Assembly: GCF_002285265.1 (NCBI RefSeq)
Contig: NZ_NSJB01000012.1
Span: forward strand, 22,399 to 86,398
Reading direction: 5' to 3'
Source: Vandammella animalimorsus
GTDB lineage: Bacteria; Pseudomonadota; Gammaproteobacteria; Burkholderiales; Burkholderiaceae_C
Length of the DNA stretch: 64,000 nt
How positions within the stretch are numbered: position 1 is the stretch's first letter; each line of letters opens with the position of its first letter. A program made the translations under genes and the position numbers. Under the pieces are notes generated by a model that ran no database searches, was not told the origin of the DNA, and saw nothing but the letters and a program-made list of their open reading frames with translations. Below are positions 53,706 through 63,519 of the stretch, in pieces.

Positions 53706-55136
53706 TCAGCGCGGCGCGGCGTCCGGGTTGGCCTTGCCGCGTTCGCTGCCGGCTTCGATGGCGGCGGTGTCGTCGGTGATGATGGACAGGTCGTCGCGCT
53801 GGCGCTCGGCGGCGTTCTGGCGCTCGATCAGGAAGTACAGCACCAGGCCCACGGCGATGGCGTAGATGGTGGCCTTGGGGTCGGGCATGGCCAGCGTCAC
53901 GGCCACGATGCCGGCCACGCCGCGCTCGGCCGAGTCCTTCAGCTCTTCCATGCCCACCATGATGCAGATGTAGGCCGTCAGGATCAGCGTGAGTGACAGC
54001 GCCAGCGGCAGCACGGGTTTGAACATGGTCACCAGCGGCAGCACGAACAGCGCCAGAAAGCCCGAGATCCAGAACGTGCCCTGGCCGCTGTAGATGCTGT
54101 CCATGGCCTTGCGGCCCAGGGCGTAGCGCTCGGCGGTGGTGGCCTGGATGGGCGTCCACAGCGGGCCGGCCAGACCGGGCCAGGGCGCGAAGATGGCGTG
54201 CATGCCGTTGCGAATGGCCGTGACCAGGTGCACGCGCGTGACGTTGGTTTCAATCACCTCGTCAGGCCGCTGGTGGTCGGCGCGCTTGACCAGGGTGAAG
54301 CCCACCAGAATGTCGCCGAAGGCGATCACATAGGCGATGACGGCCGTGGGCGCGGCCAGCAGGAACATGTCCCACGTGGGCCAGCCGATGTTGAAGGCCA
54401 GGTGATCGAACAGCAGGCCGAAGTTCGGCTTGGTGATGCCCCACTCGATGTTGGGCAGCGGAAATTCCTTGATGGCCCAGCCGATCAGCATGGCGATCAC
54501 GATGCCGGGCACCATGCCGAAGTTGGAGATGATCTTGGCCAGCCGGTTGCGCAGCACCACGCTCTTGAAGGAGAGCGAGAACAGGATGTAGGCGGCGATC
54601 ATGGCGCCGATCAGGATGGACACGGGCGCGTTGGACACGCGCCCGCCGGCTTTGAGCTCGCCCATCATGGCGGCGATGCCAGCGCCGATGATGATGCCGC
54701 ACTTGAGCGAGTTGGGGATCAGCGTCACCAGCTTGTTGCCCAGCCCGGTGATGCCCAGGATCAGGAAGATCAAAAACACCTCGATCTGCAGCGCCACCAT
54801 GGCCTTGACGGCCTCTGGCCCTGGCTGGAAGTTCTGCAGATACAGCAGCACCACGGGAATGGCCGGCGTGATCCAGCCGGGCACCAGCGGCACGCCCAGC
54901 AGCGCCGGCAGCATGAAGCCGATGCCGCAAATCACCACGCCGGCCAGCGCGGCCTCGTAGGGCAGGCCCAGGTATTGCTGCAGCAGCGGGATCATGCCCA
55001 GGCTGACCACGAACATCAGCAAGGCCTGGATCATCTCCGGGAATTCCCAGCGGTAATGAATGAAAGGCAACCGGACCTTGAATGGCCCCAAGGGCCAGTA
55101 AGGGTGTTCTTTTCCGTATTCGCGTTGGATTGGCAT
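53706..55136 (-). CDS. SLC23/NCS2-like permease, 476 aa
   Basis: Polytopic inner-membrane transporter with about 12-14 hydrophobic segments (for example MIQALLMFVVSLGMIPLLQQ, VFLIFLILGITGLG, PLVTMFKPVLPLALSLTLIL). Overall plan and segments such as LPALLGVPLVPGWITPAIP recall nucleobase/ascorbate-type permeases, but the usual NCS2 signature is not convincing, so the substrate is open. Start at ATG 55136 (MPIQREYGKEHPYW), preceded by GAGG. The C-terminal 40 residues are charged and cytoplasmic. Appears monocistronic. Confidence 0.7.
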   Translation of the reverse strand: MPIQREYGKEHPYWPLGPFKVRLPFIHYRWEFPEMIQALLMFVVSLGMIPLLQQYLGLPYEAALAGVVICGIGFMLPALLGVPLVPGWITPAIPVVLLYLQNFQPGPEAVKAMVALQIEVFLIFLILGITGLGNKLVTLIPNSLKCGIIIGAGIAAMMGELKAGGRVSNAPVSILIGAMIAAYILFSLSFKSVVLRNRLAKIISNFGMVPGIVIAMLIGWAIKEFPLPNIEWGITKPNFGLLFDHLAFNIGWPTWDMFLLAAPTAVIAYVIAFGDILVGFTLVKRADHQRPDEVIETNVTRVHLVTAIRNGMHAIFAPWPGLAGPLWTPIQATTAERYALGRKAMDSIYSGQGTFWISGFLALFVLPLVTMFKPVLPLALSLTLILTAYICIMVGMEELKDSAERGVAGIVAVTLAMPDPKATIYAIAVGLVLYFLIERQNAAERQRDDLSIITDDTAAIEAGSERGKANPDAAPR

Positions 55137-55441
55137 CAAAAAACCTCGCCTGTGGTTGGGGGGAAAACGACAGCCATTACGGCCACAGCCGGCCTGGGGA
55201 AGGTCTGCTCGTCGAAACAGTGCGCGATTGAACCACAGCCCAAACCCGCAACATTCCTGGGCACATAGGCAAGAACCCTGATTGCGCCGCGCACGGCAAG
55301 GCGCGCCCAGGCACAGCAAGCAGGCTTTTTCAGGGGGCAAGGCCACAGGCAACCGGCCGCGGCGCCTGCCGGTTGTTGCGGCGCCCTCCTCGGGCGCGGT
55401 CAGCCTTTGCGGCTGGCCTTGCGCCAGGCGCTCAGCAGCGC
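55137..55441. other. intergenic region with GC-rich hairpins
   Basis: No gene. Two small inverted repeats (GCGCC...GGCGC near 55381, GGTCAGCC...GGCTGGCC near 55400) lie after the GMC oxidoreductase stop and may end its transcript. Confidence 0.4.
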
Positions 55442-57175
55442 TCAGCCCAGCTGGGCGTCGATGTGGGCGGCGGCTTTCTCGGCAATCATCAGCGTGGGGC
55501 TGTTGGTATTGCCGCTGGTGATGGTGGGCATGATGCTGGCGTCCACCACGTGCAGGCCGTGCACGCGGCCGCCCTGGTCATCGCGCAGGCGCAGCTGGGG
55601 GTCGAGCACGGCCAGCGGGTCATCGTCGCGGCCCATCTTGCAGGTGCCCACGGGGTGGAAGATGGTGGTGGCGATGTCGCCGGCCAGGCGCGCCAGCTCT
55701 TCATCGCTTTGGTACTGCGCGCCGGGTTTGTATTCGTGCGGGCGGTATGGCGCCAGGGCCGGCTGGGCGACGATGCGCCGCGTCACGCGCAGGCTATCGG
55801 CGGCGACCTGGCGGTCTTCCTCGGTGCTGAGGTAGTTGGGCGCGATGGCCGGCGGCTGGCGGAAGTCGGCCGACTGGATGCGCACGCTGCCGCGCGAGCT
55901 GGGGTTGAGGTTGCAGACGCTGGCCGTGAGCGCGTCAAAGCGGTGCAGCGGCTCGCCAAAGGCGTCCAGGCTCAGCGGCTGCACGTGGTACTGGATGTTG
56001 GCGTGTGCGTACCGCGGCGAGGAGCGCGTGAACGCGCCCAGCTGCGAGGGCGCCATGCTCATGGGCCCGCTGCGGCGCAGCGCGTACTCCAACCCGATCA
56101 GGCCCTTGCCCCACCAATGGCGCGCGCGGCTGTTGAGGGTGCGCGCGCCCTGCACCTGGTAGATGGAGCGGATTTGCAGATGGTCTTGCAAATTGGCGCC
56201 CACGCCGGGCAGGTCGGCCTGCACGGCGATGCCGTGGCGCTGCAGCAGCTCGCCCGGGCCCAGGCCCGAGAGCTGCAGGATCTGCGGCGAGCCGATGCTG
56301 CCGGCGCTGAGCACCACGGCGCGCGCCTGCAGGGCCAGGCTCTGGCCGCCGTGCAGCACCTGCACGCCGCTGCAGCGCAGGCTGCCATCGGGCTGACGCT
56401 CCAGCAGCAGGCGCTGCACCTGCGCGCCCGTCCAGATGCTGAGGTTGCGCCGCTGGCGCACCGGGCGCAAAAAGGCCTTGGCGGCATTCCAGCGCCAGCC
56501 GCTGCGCTGGTTGACCTCGAAATAGCCCACGCCCTCGTTGTCGCCCTGGTTGAAATCCTCACTGCGCGCAATGCCTGCCTGCACGCAGGCCTGGGCAAAC
56601 GCATCCAGGATGGGCCAGCGCAGGCGCTGCTTTTCCACGCGCCACTCACGCCCGAGCTGCGCTGCCTGGGGGTGGCGCTGGCCGCCGTGGCTGTTCGCAA
56701 AGCCGGCCGGCGCCTGCTGCGCCGCGGCATCGAGCCGGTAATGGTCCTCATGCTGAATGAAGTGCGGCAGCACGGCCTGCCAGCGCCAGGAGTCATCGCC
56801 CGTCAGCTGCGCCCATTGCTCATAGTCGCGCGCCTGGCCGCGCATGTAAATCATGCCGTTGATGCTGGAGCAGCCGCCCAGCACCTTGCCGCGCGGGTAG
56901 CGCAGCACGCGGCCGTTCAGACCCGGATCGGGCTCGGTGTGGTAGAGCCAATCGGTGCGCGGGTTGCCAATGCAGTGCAGATAGCCCACCGGGATGTGGA
57001 TCCAGTGGTAGTCGTCGCGCCCGCCCGCTTCGAGCAGCAGCACGCGCCGCTGGCCGTTGCGGCTGAGGCGGTTGGCCAGCAGCGAGCCGGCCGTGCCCGC
57101 GCCAATGACGATGAGATCGAACTGCGCGCCAGGCGCGGCGCTGGCGCTGGGCTGCGAGGCGGTGGAGAAAGTCAT
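55442..57175 (-). CDS. GMC-family FAD oxidoreductase (choline/alcohol dehydrogenase type), 577 aa
   Basis: Flavin enzyme oxidising alcohols or choline. FAD-binding VIGAGTAGSLLANRLS at the N-terminus, the GMC signatures GKVLGGCSSINGMIYMRG and GSIGSPQILQLSGLGP, and the C-terminal active-site region HPVGTCKMG with SGNTNSPTLMIAEKAA. No signal peptide. Substrate not predictable; no betaine aldehyde dehydrogenase or betI is near, so BetA is not claimed. It lies 93 bases after a substrate-binding protein gene on the same strand. Confidence 0.9.
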   Translation of the reverse strand: MTFSTASQPSASAAPGAQFDLIVIGAGTAGSLLANRLSRNGQRRVLLLEAGGRDDYHWIHIPVGYLHCIGNPRTDWLYHTEPDPGLNGRVLRYPRGKVLGGCSSINGMIYMRGQARDYEQWAQLTGDDSWRWQAVLPHFIQHEDHYRLDAAAQQAPAGFANSHGGQRHPQAAQLGREWRVEKQRLRWPILDAFAQACVQAGIARSEDFNQGDNEGVGYFEVNQRSGWRWNAAKAFLRPVRQRRNLSIWTGAQVQRLLLERQPDGSLRCSGVQVLHGGQSLALQARAVVLSAGSIGSPQILQLSGLGPGELLQRHGIAVQADLPGVGANLQDHLQIRSIYQVQGARTLNSRARHWWGKGLIGLEYALRRSGPMSMAPSQLGAFTRSSPRYAHANIQYHVQPLSLDAFGEPLHRFDALTASVCNLNPSSRGSVRIQSADFRQPPAIAPNYLSTEEDRQVAADSLRVTRRIVAQPALAPYRPHEYKPGAQYQSDEELARLAGDIATTIFHPVGTCKMGRDDDPLAVLDPQLRLRDDQGGRVHGLHVVDASIMPTITSGNTNSPTLMIAEKAAAHIDAQLG

Positions 57176-57268
57176 GGGCAGGCGGCGGGCAAACGATGGC
57201 GATACAACGGCAAACCGCGCGCCAGGGCGGCGCGCGGTGCTGCGCAGGGCATACCCCAGGCAGGCAGA

Positions 57269-58516
57269 TCAGCCGCCCGGGCGCTTCATCTGGCAGGTCG
57301 TGGGCGTGCTGGTCTCTTGCAGGCCGAAGTACTTGACCGGGTGCGAAGCGTAACCGGTTTTCTCCATCGAATACGGCGCCTGCGGCGTGGCCTTGCTCCA
57401 CAGCGCCATGTACAGGCCCTGCTGCAGCTGATGGTCGTCGCGGCGCATTTCGATCTCCTGATCGAAGCCCTTGACGCGCAGCCCCTCCAAGGCTGCGGCC
57501 ACCTTCACCGGATCGGTCGATTGCGCCTTGGCCATCGCCCCGGAGAGCAGCGCAAAGGTGTTGTAAACGCTGCCGGTGTACATGTCGCTGCCGGTGCGCT
57601 CCTGAAAGCCCTTGGAGATCTCACCGATCGGGCCGGGCAGGTTCATGTGGCTGGTGGAGACGGTATAGACCTTGCCCTCGGCGCCTGCCCCCATGGCCGT
57701 GGGCGAGCCGGTCACGCCGGCGTAGTAGGTGAAGAACTTGACGTTCTCCAGCCCGGCATCGCTGGCGGCCTTGATGAGCAGCGCCAGGTCAGAGCCCCAG
57801 TTGCCCGTGATCACGGCATCGGCGCCCGAGGCGCGGATCTTGGCCACATAGGGCGCAAAGTCACGCACCTGCGCCAGCGGGTGCAAGTCCTCGCCAACGA
57901 TCTCGATGTCCGGGCGCTTTTGCTTGAGCAAATCCTTGGCGTACTTGGCCACCTGGTGGCCGTGCGCATAGTTCTGGTTGATGAGAAACACCTTCTTCAC
58001 CTCGGGCTGGGCCTGGATGAAATCGGTCATGGCCTTCATCTTCATCGAGGTGTCGGCATCGAGGCGGAAGTGCCAGTAGCTGCACTTGGCATTGGTCAGA
58101 TCCGGGTCAACACCCGAATGGTTGATGAACACCACCTCCTTGCCCGGGTTGCGCGCGTTGTGGCGCTCCAGCGCCTCGATGATCGCCAGCGAGGCGCCCG
58201 AGCCATTGCCCTGCGTCACATAGCGAAAGCCCTGGTCGATGGCCGCCTTGAGCAAGCTGGCCGTCTCCTGCGGGCTGAGCTTGTTGTCAAAGCCCTGCAC
58301 CTCAAACTTCACGCCCGCCGGATTGAGCTCGGGGTGGCTGTTGAAGTATTCGGCCACGTACTGAAAGCTCTTGATCTGGTTATTGCCCACCGCCGCCATC
58401 AGGCCCGAGAGCGGATCGATCCAGGCGATCTTCACCGTCTGGCCCTGCTGGGCCAAAAGCGGCGCACTCCAGGCCAGGGCGGCGGCCAGGGCGGTAGCGC
58501 GAAGCGTGTGGTTCAT
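57269..58516 (-). CDS. periplasmic amino-acid-type ABC substrate-binding protein, 415 aa
   Basis: Leu/Ile/Val-binding-protein family (periplasmic binding fold type I). Signal peptide MNHTLRATALAAALAWSAPL, then VKIAWIDPLSG and the segments FINHSGVDPDLTNAKCSYWHF and VFLINQNYAHGHQVA typical of this group. ATG 58516 has GGAGG upstream. No permease or ATPase genes accompany it; the neighbouring GMC oxidoreductase suggests uptake and oxidation of one compound, which is inference. Confidence 0.87.
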   Translation of the reverse strand: MNHTLRATALAAALAWSAPLLAQQGQTVKIAWIDPLSGLMAAVGNNQIKSFQYVAEYFNSHPELNPAGVKFEVQGFDNKLSPQETASLLKAAIDQGFRYVTQGNGSGASLAIIEALERHNARNPGKEVVFINHSGVDPDLTNAKCSYWHFRLDADTSMKMKAMTDFIQAQPEVKKVFLINQNYAHGHQVAKYAKDLLKQKRPDIEIVGEDLHPLAQVRDFAPYVAKIRASGADAVITGNWGSDLALLIKAASDAGLENVKFFTYYAGVTGSPTAMGAGAEGKVYTVSTSHMNLPGPIGEISKGFQERTGSDMYTGSVYNTFALLSGAMAKAQSTDPVKVAAALEGLRVKGFDQEIEMRRDDHQLQQGLYMALWSKATPQAPYSMEKTGYASHPVKYFGLQETSTPTTCQMKRPGG

Positions 58517-58727
58517 GGCAATTTCCTCCATCGTTGCTTGAAGTCCATGGGAATGCGCGCACAGTATTAGCCGCGCACGGCGCAGCCCGCATAAGGGCAA
58601 GCCCTAGGGCGCTGTCCCACAGGTTACTGCGGGCCGCTTGCAGCCTGCGGCGCGGCGCGCGGCGGGGCTGCGCCGCAGGCCCGCCTAAAATGCCCGCCCC
58701 GTCAGCCAGCCGCCCAGTTCCCCAGCC

Positions 58728-61700
58728 ATGACCTTGCCCCGCCTCAGCCCCGGCCACCGCTACACCATGCCCATGCCCGTGGGCTCTGCCGACGCACTGC
58801 TGCTGTGCCAGCTGGCCGCGCGCGAAAAGGCCCAAGGCCGGCGCACGGCCGTCGTCACCGCCGATGCGCGCGATGCGCTGCGCCTGCTGCGCGAGATGGC
58901 ATTCTTCGACCCGACGCTGGCGCTGGTGCTGTTCCCGGACTGGGAGACCCTGCCCTACGACAGCTTCTCGCCGCACCAGGACCTCATCAGCGAGCGCCTG
59001 GCCACGCTGTGGAGCATCCAGCAGGGCCAGGCCGATGTGCTGCTGATCCCGGCCACCACGGCGCTGTACCGGCTGGCGCCGCCGTCCTTCCTGGCCGGCT
59101 ACACCTTCCAGTTCCAGACCGGCCAGCGCCTGGACGAGGCCAGGCTCAAGGCCCAGCTGACCATGGCCGGCTACCAGCACGTGGGCCAGGTCGTGGGCCC
59201 GGGCGAGTACGCCGTGCGCGGCAGCCTGATCGACCTGTTCCCCAACGGCGCGGCCCTGCCCTACCGCATCGACCTGTTCGATGACGAGATCGACTCCATC
59301 CGCACCTTCGACCCCGAAAGCCAGCGCAGCCTGCAGCCGGTCGAGGCCATCCGCCTACTGCCCGGGCGCGAGTTCCCGATGGACGAGCCCGCGCGCCAGC
59401 GCTTTCGCAGCCGCTGGCGCGAGCTGATGGAGGGCGACCCGACCAAGAGCCGCGTCTACAAGGACATGGGCAACGGCGTGGCCACGGCCGGCATCGAGTA
59501 CTACCTGCCGCTGTTCTTCGAAGAGACCGCCACCGTGTTCGACTATCTGGGCGAGCACACCACGCTGGCGCTGCACGGCGCGCTGGACGATGCGCTGCAG
59601 GCCTTCTGGCAGGACACGCAGGAGCGCTACCACCTGCTGGCGCGGGACGAGGAGCGCCCGGCGCTGCCGCCTGCGGCGCTGTTTCTCTCCAGCGAGCAAT
59701 TCTTCACGCTGTGCAAGCCGCTGGCGCAACTGGCGCTGCGCCCGGCGGCCGATCAGGCCAGCGAGGACAGCGCGCAGCGCCACCGCACGGACTTCAGCGC
59801 CCTGCCCGACATTGCCGCCGTGCGCGGCGCCGCCGACCCGCTGATGCGCCTGCAGGCGCACCTGCGCAGCACGGCCCAGCGCGTGCTGGTGCTGGCCGAA
59901 AGCGCCGGGCGGCGCGAAAGCCTGGCGGACTTTCTGCGCGCCAGCCAGCTGCCGACGCCGGCCTTCGATTCGCTGGCCGAGTTCCAGGCCAGCGAGGAAA
60001 AAATCGGCATCGCCACCAGCGCGCTGCAGCGCGGCTTCGGCTGGGGCGAAGGCGGCATCGACTTCGTCACCGAGACCGAGCTGTTCAACGCCGCGCCCAC
60101 CACACGCCGCCGCCGGCGCCACGAGCAGGCCAGCAGCGTCGAGCACATGGTGCGCGATCTGGCCGAGCTGAAAATCGGCGACCCCGTGGTGCATGCCCAG
60201 CACGGCATTGGCCGCTACCGCGGCCTGGTGAACATGGACATGGGCCAGAAAAACCCCGACGGCAGCGCCGCGCTGCAGGAGTTTTTGCACCTGGAATACG
60301 CCGGCCAGGCCGTGCTGTACGTGCCCGTGAGCCAGCTGCAGCAAATCAGCCGCTACAGCGGCGTGGCCGCCGACGAGGCACCGCTGCACAAGCTCGGCTC
60401 CGGCCAGTGGGAAAAAGCCAAGCGCAAGGCTGCCGAGCAGGTGCGCGACACCGCCGCCGAGCTGCTCAACATCTACGCGCGCCGCGCCGCGCGCGAAGGC
60501 CACGCCTTCCGCCTTGACGCGGCCGAGTACGCCACTTTTGCCAAGGACTTTGGCTTTGAGGAAACGCCCGACCAGAAGGCCGCCATCGACGCCGTGATCG
60601 GCGACATGCTCAGCCCCCGGCCCATGGATCGCCTGGTCTGCGGCGACGTGGGCTTTGGCAAGACCGAGGTCGCGCTGCGCGCGGCCTTCGTGGCCGTGCT
60701 CGGGGGCAAGCAGGTGGCCTTTCTGGCCCCCACCACGCTGCTGGCCGAGCAGCACTACCAGACGCTGGCCGACCGCTTTGCCAAGTGGCCCGTCAAGGTC
60801 GCGGAGATGAGCCGCTTTCGCACCACGCGCGAGATCAACGCCGCCGCCAAGGGGCTGGCCGATGGCTCGGTGGACATCGTCGTGGGCACGCACAAGCTGC
60901 TGTCCTCCTCCATCGACTTCAAGAACCTGGGCCTGCTCATCATCGACGAGGAGCACCGCTTTGGCGTGCGCCACAAAGAGGCCATGAAGGCGCTGCGCGC
61001 CGAGGTGGACGTGCTGACGCTGACGGCCACGCCCATCCCGCGCACCCTGGGCATGGCGCTGGAGGGGCTGCGCGAGCTCTCGGTCATCGCCACCGCGCCG
61101 CAAAAGCGCCTGGCCATCAAGACCTTCGTGCGCAGCGAAAGCCAGGGCGTGATCCGCGAGGCCGTGCTGCGCGAGCTCAAGCGCGGCGGGCAGGTGTACT
61201 TCCTGCACAACGAGGTCGAAACCATCGAGAACCGCCGCGAGCGCCTGCAGGAGCTGCTGCCCGAGGCGCGCATCGCCGTGGCCCACGGCCAGATGCCCGA
61301 GCGCGAGCTCGAGCGCGTCATGCGCGACTTCGTGGCCCAGCGCCACAACCTGCTGCTGTGCTCGACCATCATCGAAACGGGCATCGACGTGCCCACGGCC
61401 AACACCATCGTCATCAGCCGCGCCGACAAGTTCGGCCTGGCCCAGCTGCACCAGCTGCGCGGCCGCGTGGGCCGCAGCCACCACCAGGCCTATGCCTACC
61501 TGATGGTGCCCGACGTGCAAAGCCTGACCCGCCAGGCCCAGCAGCGGCTGGACGCCATTCAGGACATGGAGGAGCTGGGCAGCGGCTTTTACCTGGCCAT
61601 GCACGATCTGGAAATCCGCGGCGCCGGCGAAGTGCTGGGCGAAAACCAAAGCGGCAACATTCTGGAGATCGGCTTTCAGCTCTACAACGAGATGCTGGCC

Positions 61701-62237
61701 GATGCCGTCAAGGCCCTCAAAAGCGGCAAGGAGCCCGACCTGCTCGCGCCCATGCAGGCGGCCACCGAGATCAACCTGCACGTGCCCGCGCTGCTGCCCA
61801 GCGACTACTGCGGCGACGTGCACCTGCGCCTGTCGTTCTACAAGCGCCTGGCCACGGCCAGCAGCCTGCAGGCCGTGGACGGCCTGCTCGAAGAAATCGT
61901 CGATCGTTTCGGCAAGCCGCCCGAGCAGGTGCAGGCGCTGATCGACACGCACCGCCTGCGCATCCTCTGCGAGCCCTATGGCGTGCAGAAAGTCGATGCC
62001 TCGCCCGCGGCCATCGTCATCAGCTTCCGCCCCAACCCGCCGGTGCAGCCGCTGCGCATCATCGAGCTGATCCAGAAAAACCGCCACATCAAGCTGGCCG
62101 GCAACGACCGGCTGCGCATCGAGCGCGAGCTGCCCGCCCTCAAGGACCGCGTGCAAATGGTGCGCGACGTGCTGCGCAACCTGGGCGAGCCGCTGCCGCC
62201 ATCGCCATCAACCACTGTGGCCCAGGCAGCGGCTTGA
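58728..62237 (+). CDS. mfd: transcription-repair coupling factor Mfd, 1169 aa
   Basis: Removes stalled RNA polymerase from damaged DNA and recruits UvrA. N-terminal UvrB-like module (LFPDWETLPYDSFSPHQDLISERL), the CarD-like RNA polymerase interaction domain around residues 480-560, the SF2 helicase motor with Walker A GDVGFGKTEVALRAAF and DEEHRFGVRHKE, TRG motif region, and the C-terminal D7 domain. Length is normal. The window also carries a second UV-repair function, the pyrimidine dimer glycosylase at 17745. Confidence 0.97.
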   Translation: MTLPRLSPGHRYTMPMPVGSADALLLCQLAAREKAQGRRTAVVTADARDALRLLREMAFFDPTLALVLFPDWETLPYDSFSPHQDLISERLATLWSIQQGQADVLLIPATTALYRLAPPSFLAGYTFQFQTGQRLDEARLKAQLTMAGYQHVGQVVGPGEYAVRGSLIDLFPNGAALPYRIDLFDDEIDSIRTFDPESQRSLQPVEAIRLLPGREFPMDEPARQRFRSRWRELMEGDPTKSRVYKDMGNGVATAGIEYYLPLFFEETATVFDYLGEHTTLALHGALDDALQAFWQDTQERYHLLARDEERPALPPAALFLSSEQFFTLCKPLAQLALRPAADQASEDSAQRHRTDFSALPDIAAVRGAADPLMRLQAHLRSTAQRVLVLAESAGRRESLADFLRASQLPTPAFDSLAEFQASEEKIGIATSALQRGFGWGEGGIDFVTETELFNAAPTTRRRRRHEQASSVEHMVRDLAELKIGDPVVHAQHGIGRYRGLVNMDMGQKNPDGSAALQEFLHLEYAGQAVLYVPVSQLQQISRYSGVAADEAPLHKLGSGQWEKAKRKAAEQVRDTAAELLNIYARRAAREGHAFRLDAAEYATFAKDFGFEETPDQKAAIDAVIGDMLSPRPMDRLVCGDVGFGKTEVALRAAFVAVLGGKQVAFLAPTTLLAEQHYQTLADRFAKWPVKVAEMSRFRTTREINAAAKGLADGSVDIVVGTHKLLSSSIDFKNLGLLIIDEEHRFGVRHKEAMKALRAEVDVLTLTATPIPRTLGMALEGLRELSVIATAPQKRLAIKTFVRSESQGVIREAVLRELKRGGQVYFLHNEVETIENRRERLQELLPEARIAVAHGQMPERELERVMRDFVAQRHNLLLCSTIIETGIDVPTANTIVISRADKFGLAQLHQLRGRVGRSHHQAYAYLMVPDVQSLTRQAQQRLDAIQDMEELGSGFYLAMHDLEIRGAGEVLGENQSGNILEIGFQLYNEMLADAVKALKSGKEPDLLAPMQAATEINLHVPALLPSDYCGDVHLRLSFYKRLATASSLQAVDGLLEEIVDRFGKPPEQVQALIDTHRLRILCEPYGVQKVDASPAAIVISFRPNPPVQPLRIIELIQKNRHIKLAGNDRLRIERELPALKDRVQMVRDVLRNLGEPLPPSPSTTVAQAAA

Positions 62238-62251
62238 GCGCCCGCCCTTGC

Positions 62252-62300
62252 GCGTTCGGCGCTCTGCGCTCTGCGCTCGGCGTTCGGCGTTTGGCGTTTG
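62252..62300. repeat. 7-bp tandem repeat, seven units, between mfd and coaD
   Basis: Units GCGTTCG, GCGCTCT (x2), GCGCTCG, GCGTTCG, GCGTTTG (x2). Same unit length and core as the array at 42857 (GCGTTGA/GCGTTCG on the minus strand there); both sit at gene 3' ends. Confidence 0.88.
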
Positions 62301-62304
62301 GCCC

Positions 62305-62817
62305 TCAGGGCGCTTCGCTGCGGCGCTGCTGCACGCGCTGCATCAGCCGCTCATACACCAGCGGCGAGACCAGCGCCTGCACATCGCCGCCCAGCGTGGC
62401 GATCTCGCGCACGTAGGTGCTGCTCACATGCTGGTATTGCTCGCCAGGGGCCATGAACAGGGTTTCCACCTCCGGCATGAGCTTGCGGTTCATGCCCGCC
62501 AGCTGCACCTCGTAATCGAAGTCGGTCACGCCGCGCACGCCGCGCACCATCACCTGCGCGCCCTGCTCGACGACGAAATCGCGCATCAGCCCGGAAAAGC
62601 TGTGCACGCTCAGCTGCGGCACATCGGCAAAGACGCCTCTTGCCATGTCCATGCGCTCCTGCAGCGTGAACAGCGTTTTCTTGTGGTGCCCGGCGGCCAC
62701 GGCCACGATGAAGCGGTCGAACAGGCGCGCAGCGCGGCGGATCATCTCCTCATGGCCGCGGGTGATGGGGTCGAAGGTGCCGGGGAACACCGCCAGGATG
62801 GACGGGGGCTGGGACAT
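62305..62817 (-). CDS. coaD: phosphopantetheine adenylyltransferase, 170 aa
   Basis: Penultimate step of coenzyme A synthesis. Nucleotidyltransferase motif AVFPGTFDPITRGHEEMI, VRGVRGVTDFDYEVQLAGMN and the closing HVSSTYVREIATLGGDV are typical. ATG 62817 has AAAGGA upstream. Convergent with mfd. A terminator separates it from folA upstream. Confidence 0.95.
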   Translation of the reverse strand: MSQPPSILAVFPGTFDPITRGHEEMIRRAARLFDRFIVAVAAGHHKKTLFTLQERMDMARGVFADVPQLSVHSFSGLMRDFVVEQGAQVMVRGVRGVTDFDYEVQLAGMNRKLMPEVETLFMAPGEQYQHVSSTYVREIATLGGDVQALVSPLVYERLMQRVQQRRSEAP

Positions 62818-62839
62818 GGGCTTTCCTTTCTGGGCAAGC

Positions 62840-62863
62840 AAAACGGGCGCGCCGCGCGCGCCC
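62840..62863 (-). terminator. terminator after folA
   Basis: On the minus strand GGGCGCGC-3-GCGCGCCC, then G and TTTT, 8 bases after the folA stop. Confidence 0.8.
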
Positions 62864-62871
62864 TTCCTTGA

Positions 62872-63474
62872 TCACAAGGCCGCAGCTGCCTGGGCCGCCG
62901 GGCGGCGGCGGTAATGCACGAAGGCGTAGCGCACGGGCACGCCGCCGGGCTGCAGCGGCGCTTCGTGCCATTGGCGCGATCGCTCCTCGAAGGCGCTGCG
63001 CTCCCAGTCGGGAAAGTGCGTATCGCCTTCGATGTCGGCGTCGATCTCGGTCAGGTACAAATCATCGGCCAGCGCCAGGGTCTGGGCATAGATTTGCGCG
63101 CCGCCAACGACGAACACCGTGGCGCGCTCTGGCTCGGCCTGGCCAGACGCTGCGCCGCCTGCCCCAGATGCGCCAGAGCCCAGCTGCGGCAGCGGCAGGG
63201 CCAGCGCCTCCTGCACGCTGCCGGCCCAGAAAGCGCCCGCCGGCAAGGCCAGCGGCTGGCGGGCGATGACGATGTGCTCGCGCCCGGGCAGCAGGCCCGG
63301 CAGCGACTGCCAGGTGCGGCGCCCCATGATGATGCGCCGGCCCATGGTCTGGCGCTTGAAATGGCGCAGGTCTTCGGGTAGGTGCCAGGGCATGCCGCCA
63401 TCGCGGCCGATGGTGCCATTGGCCGCCACGGCGGCAATCAGCGCAAGACGGGGTTTGGGGGCAGTGGGGGACAT
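62872..63474 (-). CDS. folA: dihydrofolate reductase, 200 aa
   Basis: Reduces dihydrofolate with NADPH. IAAVAANGTIGRDGGMPWHLP holds the catalytic region, GRRIIMGRRTWQSLPGLLPG and VFVVGGAQIYAQTLALADDL the cofactor sites. About 30 residues longer than the E. coli enzyme because of a Gly/Ala/Ser-rich insert near residues 98-115 and an Ala-rich tail. Confidence 0.95.
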   Translation of the reverse strand: MSPTAPKPRLALIAAVAANGTIGRDGGMPWHLPEDLRHFKRQTMGRRIIMGRRTWQSLPGLLPGREHIVIARQPLALPAGAFWAGSVQEALALPLPQLGSGASGAGGAASGQAEPERATVFVVGGAQIYAQTLALADDLYLTEIDADIEGDTHFPDWERSAFEERSRQWHEAPLQPGGVPVRYAFVHYRRRPAAQAAAAL

Positions 63475-63519
63475 GGTGTTCGGGCAGGCAACAGGCGCAG
63501 GGCGAAGGATCGCAGCGGC

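Noticed and set aside
55373..58570. Long plus-strand open frame opposite the GMC oxidoreductase and binding-protein genes
   Set aside because: Shadow frame; both minus-strand genes have clear family motifs, signal peptide or FAD site.
59355..62156. Long minus-strand open frame opposite mfd
   Set aside because: Shadow of mfd; Gly/His/Gln-rich composition typical of antisense GC-rich frames.
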